Shown here one piece after another: positions 23,233-26,900 of a DNA stretch of 26,900 nt. The position numbers and the translations under genes were made by a program. The notes beneath the pieces are model-generated. The model was not told the DNA's origin. It did no database searches and was given only the letters and a program-made list of their open reading frames with translations. Origin of the DNA: Oscillospiraceae bacterium (lineage in GTDB: Bacteria; Bacillota; Clostridia; Oscillospirales; Acutalibacteraceae); assembly GCA_021640185.1 (NCBI GenBank), contig JAJXDX010000002.1, forward strand, positions 1 to 26,900, given 5' to 3'. Each line of letters opens with the position of its first letter. The stretch's first letter is position 1.

Positions 23233-24126
23233 ATGCGCCAAAAACACCTTTCTCTGGAAAAGCGACAGCGGCGGGTCGGCTATCTGTTTTTGCTGCCCTT
23301 TGCGGTGGGCGCGCTGTTCTTTATCCTCTACCCTATCCTGCTGTCGCTTCGTTTCAGCGTCAGCGAGGTCATCCCTACCGTGACCGGCTACACGCTGCGC
23401 TTCGTCGGCGCGGAGAACTTCCGGTATCTCTTCCAAAAGGATCCGAATTTCGTGCGCACGCTGGTCGAAACGCTGCGCACGATGCTGCTGAGCGTCCCGA
23501 TCGTGCTCGTGTTCAGCTTTTTCATCGCCAGCCTGCTCGATCAGGAGTTCGTCGGCCGTTCGCTGGCCAGAGCGATCCTGTTTTTGCCGCTGATCGTGTC
23601 CTCCGGCGCCGTGTCGCGCCTGATGGCGTCCGATACCCTCGGCAGCACCATCGCCGAAAAGGGTACGTCCTCCGGCACGGAGCTGTCGACCGCGTTCGTC
23701 GCTTTTTTGGAGCAGTTCAAGATCAGCGATACCGTCACCGGCGTGCTGGTCTCGGCCATCGAGAACATCGGCACCGTTTTGGCGATGTCCGCCATCCCGA
23801 TCGTGATCTTTCTGGCCGGGCTGCGGTCGATCTCTCCGTCGATCTACGAGGCGTCTTATGTGGAAGGCGCCACGAAATGGGAGGTCTTTTGGAAGATCAG
23901 CCTGCCCATGATCAGCCCTCTCGTGCTCGTCGTCATCCTGTACTGCGTCATCGACCAGTTCACCAGGGCCGACAACGCCGTTTTGCAGAACGTGTGGGAC
24001 ATCTGCTTCAACGAGGTGCGCTTCGGCCGCGGCAGCGCCATGGCGTGGGTGTATCTGGCGATCGTGCTGGCGATCCTGACGGCGGTCTACCTGATCGTCG
24101 ACCGTTTCGTTTTTTACAATGACTGA
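23233..24126 (+). CDS. Sugar ABC transporter permease (UgpA/MalF type), second set
   Basis: 297 residues with about six helices, opening VGYLFLLPFAVGALFFILYP. The EAA loop is YEASYVEGATKWEVFWKISL then PMISP. GGAGGG lies just before the ATG, which is 3 bp after the DUF5696 stop. A loop of about 60 residues between helices, with Ser/Thr-rich sequence (AEKGTSSGTELSTAF), is longer than in the first-set permease and may face the binding protein. It works with the next permease and probably with the second binding protein. Confidence 0.9.
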   Translation: MRQKHLSLEKRQRRVGYLFLLPFAVGALFFILYPILLSLRFSVSEVIPTVTGYTLRFVGAENFRYLFQKDPNFVRTLVETLRTMLLSVPIVLVFSFFIASLLDQEFVGRSLARAILFLPLIVSSGAVSRLMASDTLGSTIAEKGTSSGTELSTAFVAFLEQFKISDTVTGVLVSAIENIGTVLAMSAIPIVIFLAGLRSISPSIYEASYVEGATKWEVFWKISLPMISPLVLVVILYCVIDQFTRADNAVLQNVWDICFNEVRFGRGSAMAWVYLAIVLAILTAVYLIVDRFVFYND

Positions 24127-24145
24127 GGAAAGGAGCCGACCGGCT

Positions 24146-25078
24146 ATGCGAGCCTCCACCCGGCAAAGGATCCGAAAAAAGGCGATCCCCGTCGCCATGG
24201 CGCTGCTGCGGGCGGTGCTGTTCACGGCGCTGACGTTCGTCGTCATCTACCCGCTGCTCACGAAGCTCTGCGCCTCGTTCATGGCGCTGCGGGACGTCCA
24301 CGATATGTCCGTGCGCTATATCCCGCGTCATCCGACGCTCAGCCATTACCGCGACGTCTGGCGTCAGCTGGATCTTTCGGCGGTCTATCCGCTGACGGTG
24401 CAGTTCACCGCCCTCGTCGCCCTGCTGCAGACGTTGTCCGCCACCGTCGCGGGCTACGGCCTTGCCCGTTTCCGCTTCCGCCTAAACGGCGTTTTCCTCG
24501 CCTTGGCGCTGGTCGGTACGGTCGTCCCGCCGGATCTGCTGCTCGTCCCGCTGTTCAGCGAGTTTCGGTATTTCGACCCGTTCGGCCTCGTTTCGCTCGT
24601 CACCGGAGGCGCGCCGCCCTCGCTGATCGGCACCCAGTGGCCGCTCATTTTGCTCGCCGTCACCTGCACCGGCTACCGCTGCGGACTGTTCATCTTCATC
24701 CTGCGGCAATTCTTCCGCGGGATGCCGCGGGAGCTGGAGGAGGCCGCATATATCGACGGCGCCGGGCCGGTGCGCGCGTTTTTGCGGATCATGCTGCCCG
24801 GCGCGCGCACGATGATGGTGACGGTGTTCCTGTTCGGCTTCGTCTGGACGTGGCTGGACATCAAGTATATCCCGACGCTGATGCCGGATATGCCGCTGCT
24901 CGTGACCGAGGTGCAAAAGATCTCGGCCCTCGGGCTGGACGCCTCCGCGAACACCGTGGCGCGCAGCCTGCTCGTCAACGCCGGCGCGGTCTATCTGATC
25001 GTGCCGCTCGTCCTGCTGTATCTGTTCACCCAGCGATATTTCGTCCAAAGCATCGAGCGCAGCGGGCTGGTCGGATAG
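24146..25078 (+). CDS. Sugar ABC transporter permease (UgpE/MalG type), second set
   Basis: 310 residues, about six helices, beginning ALLRAVLFTALTFVVIYPLL. The EAA loop is a close match to consensus: LEEAAYIDGAGPVRAFLRIM then LPGART. The start at 24146 has AAGGAG 10 bp upstream; an in-frame ATG at 24119 overlaps the previous gene and lacks a ribosome site. It forms the second permease pair with the preceding gene. A gap of 118 bp follows before the second binding protein, the longest in the operon apart from its promoter, with no obvious terminator. Confidence 0.9.
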   Translation: MRASTRQRIRKKAIPVAMALLRAVLFTALTFVVIYPLLTKLCASFMALRDVHDMSVRYIPRHPTLSHYRDVWRQLDLSAVYPLTVQFTALVALLQTLSATVAGYGLARFRFRLNGVFLALALVGTVVPPDLLLVPLFSEFRYFDPFGLVSLVTGGAPPSLIGTQWPLILLAVTCTGYRCGLFIFILRQFFRGMPRELEEAAYIDGAGPVRAFLRIMLPGARTMMVTVFLFGFVWTWLDIKYIPTLMPDMPLLVTEVQKISALGLDASANTVARSLLVNAGAVYLIVPLVLLYLFTQRYFVQSIERSGLVG

Positions 25079-25196
25079 GCCGCCCGTCCGCGCCCGGAAA
25101 AGAAAGGGGGATGCCCGGCAAAGCGAACGGATGACCGTGCGTGCTTGGAGAGGCACCGAAAACACTACTACATCGTTCAACAAAGGAGTAGGATCC

Positions 25197-26819
25197 ATGG
25201 ACCGCAAACGCATCATCACGCGTCCGCTCGCGCTGCTCGGCGCCGCCGTGCTGCTGTTCTCGGCAGTCGGCTGCGGCAGACAGACCGGGCCGGACGGCTC
25301 CGCGCCGAACAGCGGCACCTCGCAGCTGCCGACCGCCCCGGACGATCCGCAAAGCAGCGCAGGCACGCTGCCGGCGGACAGCGACACGGAGAGCACGACC
25401 GGCACCGGCACGGCCGGTACCGGAAAGACGACGAAGCCTCCGACGAAAACCGCCGCGGTAAAGACCACGTCCGGTAAGACGCAGAGCGATAAAACGCAGC
25501 AGGCCAAAGACGCGCTGGACTTCGGCGGCAAGACCGTGACGCTGATCTATGAATGGAAGCCGCAGACCAAAAAAGGCGTCAGCGCCGCGACCGACCGCTG
25601 GATCGACCGCGTGGCCGAAGTGGAGAAGAAGTTCAACTGCAAGATCGAGCAAAAGCAAGGGGCGAGCAATACCGAGTATAACGGCAACATCGTCACCAGT
25701 GTGCTCAACGGCAGCCCCGTCGGGCACATCATCAGCATCAACGGCAACGCGAACTATAACTTCATCCGCTCCGGCATCGTGGCCTCGCTCGATGCCGCCA
25801 TCAAGCAGACCGGCATCGACATGACCGATGCACGGTATAACCAGACCATCCGGCAGTATTACCATGTCAACGGTTCGCAGTATGTGTTCGGCTACACCAC
25901 CTTCGGCGACACCACGCGGGACGTCAGCGGCCTTTGGGCGTATAACAAGCGGATCATGAACGCCATCAAGGTCGATCCCTATGCGCTGTATCAAAGCGGC
26001 GACTGGACATGGCAAAAGGTATCCGAGATCGCCAAGGCGGCCACCGTGCGCAACAGCAGCGGCACCGTCACACAGTACGGTCTGGGCATCTCCGGTGCGA
26101 TGGCCGTGCTGATCCAGCTCTCGCTGGCCAACGGCGGCCGTCTGGGTACGGTCGACAGCTCCGGCAGCCCGAAGATCACGCTGGATACGCCGAACAACCG
26201 CGAGGCGTTCGAGCAGCTCTATCAGTGGGGCAGCGTCGATAAGACCGTGCTCGGCAATGCCGGCGACATGGCTTGGAACGCGATCGACAAGGAATTCGCC
26301 AAGGGCAATATCGCTATCCTCGCCGGCGGCGCCGCGCTCGTCAACATCTGCTACGAGCAGGGCATGAAAGACGAGATCGGCATCGTCCCCGTCCCGAAAG
26401 GCCCGCGCGCGACCGGCTACGTGTCGCAGATGAACATCGGCTACGGCTATTTCATCCCCGTCACCTACCAAAAGGATGCGGCCAAATACCTCATGCTGAT
26501 GGATGAGCTGTATATGCCGTATGAAGGCGTCAGCCAGGATACCCTGTTCAAGGAGCGCTGGATCTCCCGCTTCACCGATGCCAACGCCTATAAGCTGTTC
26601 AAAAGCATGTATACCGACACGGCCCATCAGGTGACCGATATGCTCAGCCTGTTCGACGTGAGCTGGGGCGATCCGGCCTTCAGCACCGTCGCCGGCAACG
26701 TCATGCGCGGCACGATCACGCCCGGCAATGCGATCGACACTTATGCCGACACCTATCAGACCGTCGTCAACGATAAGTTCGACGGCTACAAGATCACCGG
26801 TATCAAGAACGGAGGATGA
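25197..26819 (+). CDS. Sugar ABC transporter solute-binding lipoprotein, second set
   Basis: 540 residues. A lipoprotein signal peptide ends at Cys26 (LLFSAVGC). A flexible Ser/Thr/Gly/Pro/Lys-rich linker runs from about 27 to 105, then a family 1 solute-binding domain to the end, with LWAYNKRIMNAIKVDPYALY, YGLGISGAMAVLIQLSLANGG and KEFAKGNIAILAGGAALVN. The ATG at 25197 follows AAAGGAG; an open in-frame extension upstream has no ribosome site. Unlike the first binding protein it is membrane-anchored and has no extra modules, so the two may take different forms or sizes of the same substrate. Confidence 0.9.
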   Translation: MDRKRIITRPLALLGAAVLLFSAVGCGRQTGPDGSAPNSGTSQLPTAPDDPQSSAGTLPADSDTESTTGTGTAGTGKTTKPPTKTAAVKTTSGKTQSDKTQQAKDALDFGGKTVTLIYEWKPQTKKGVSAATDRWIDRVAEVEKKFNCKIEQKQGASNTEYNGNIVTSVLNGSPVGHIISINGNANYNFIRSGIVASLDAAIKQTGIDMTDARYNQTIRQYYHVNGSQYVFGYTTFGDTTRDVSGLWAYNKRIMNAIKVDPYALYQSGDWTWQKVSEIAKAATVRNSSGTVTQYGLGISGAMAVLIQLSLANGGRLGTVDSSGSPKITLDTPNNREAFEQLYQWGSVDKTVLGNAGDMAWNAIDKEFAKGNIAILAGGAALVNICYEQGMKDEIGIVPVPKGPRATGYVSQMNIGYGYFIPVTYQKDAAKYLMLMDELYMPYEGVSQDTLFKERWISRFTDANAYKLFKSMYTDTAHQVTDMLSLFDVSWGDPAFSTVAGNVMRGTITPGNAIDTYADTYQTVVNDKFDGYKITGIKNGG

Positions 26820-26821
26820 AC

Positions 26822-26900
26822 ATGAAAAAGCGGATCTTCTGCGCGTTTTTGGCAGCAGCCATGCTGCTCTGCCTTATCCCTCTGTCTGCCCTCGTCGGCG
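26822..26900 (+). CDS. Secreted protein, N-terminus only (runs off the window)
   Basis: Only the first 26 codons are present. They encode a basic start, MKKR, then a hydrophobic core AFLAAAMLLCLIPLSALVG, a standard signal peptide. GGAGG lies 7 bp before the ATG, and the gap to the binding-protein gene is 2 bp, so it continues the operon. Function cannot be judged. Confidence 0.75.
   Translation, partial: MKKRIFCAFLAAAMLLCLIPLSALVG

Noticed and set aside
20632..24246. Very long minus-strand open frame opposite the DUF5696 and permease genes
   Set aside because: It is an antisense shadow caused by GC-rich third positions; its product is His/Arg/Gln-rich low-complexity sequence, and the plus strand has well-supported genes with ribosome sites.
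1..26900. tRNA or rRNA genes, CRISPR arrays and transposase genes
   Set aside because: No cloverleaf with a TTCGA-type loop, no rRNA motif, no regularly spaced direct repeats and no transposase or integrase motif was found on either strand by eye.

Overview
The window is 26.9 kb of GC-rich DNA with clear Gram-positive traits: strong Shine-Dalgarno sites, TTGACA/TATAAT-type promoters, lipoprotein signal peptides and sugar ABC importers encoded without their own ATPase. With an oxygen-sensitive glycyl radical enzyme also present, it looks like an anaerobic, carbohydrate-degrading Firmicute, most likely a high-GC Clostridia (Oscillospirales-like) gut bacterium. The taxon is an inference; no rRNA is present.

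Layout. (1) 1-1115: the 3' end of rpsI (ribosomal protein S9) lies in a near-perfect 87-bp palindrome at the sequence edge, probably an assembly or library fold-back. About 900 bp without a convincing protein gene follows. It holds the rpsI terminator, a second near-copy of the rpsI 3' end (possible attachment-site scar), a strongly folded element, and an orphan promoter-to-terminator unit that may encode a structured RNA. (2) 1116-5175 (+): a tightly packed run of TetR regulator, a frameshifted CPBP membrane protease, a HEAQH-motif protein, an LCMT-type methyltransferase, a GNAT acetyltransferase and a DUF3795 Cys-rich protein. (3) 5230-10798 (-): a catabolic operon in transcription order glycyl radical activase, glycyl radical enzyme, FGGY sugar kinase, ManA-type isomerase, ending in a strong hairpin terminator. 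A divergent ROK (XylR/NagC-type) repressor gene follows, with a 7-9-7 inverted-repeat operator just downstream of the operon's predicted start site. (4) 12267-13655 (-): an oversized AraC regulator divergent from the last block. (5) 13945-26900 (+): a long operon with mirror-image order: solute-binding protein (SBP), permease, permease, NHL-propeller/YIP1 membrane protein, DUF5696 lipoprotein, permease, permease, SBP, then the start of another secreted protein.

How the parts may work together. Block 5 looks like a dedicated oligosaccharide capture and import machine. One SBP is fused to carbohydrate-binding-like modules, a DUF5696 lipoprotein may act on glycans, and an NHL/YIP1 membrane protein may sense or scaffold. 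Energising it would need an ATPase encoded elsewhere. Block 3 is an inducible intracellular pathway in which a radical enzyme of unknown substrate works beside a sugar kinase and a phosphosugar isomerase. These two blocks are the best candidates for undescribed biology; neither substrate can be read from sequence alone.
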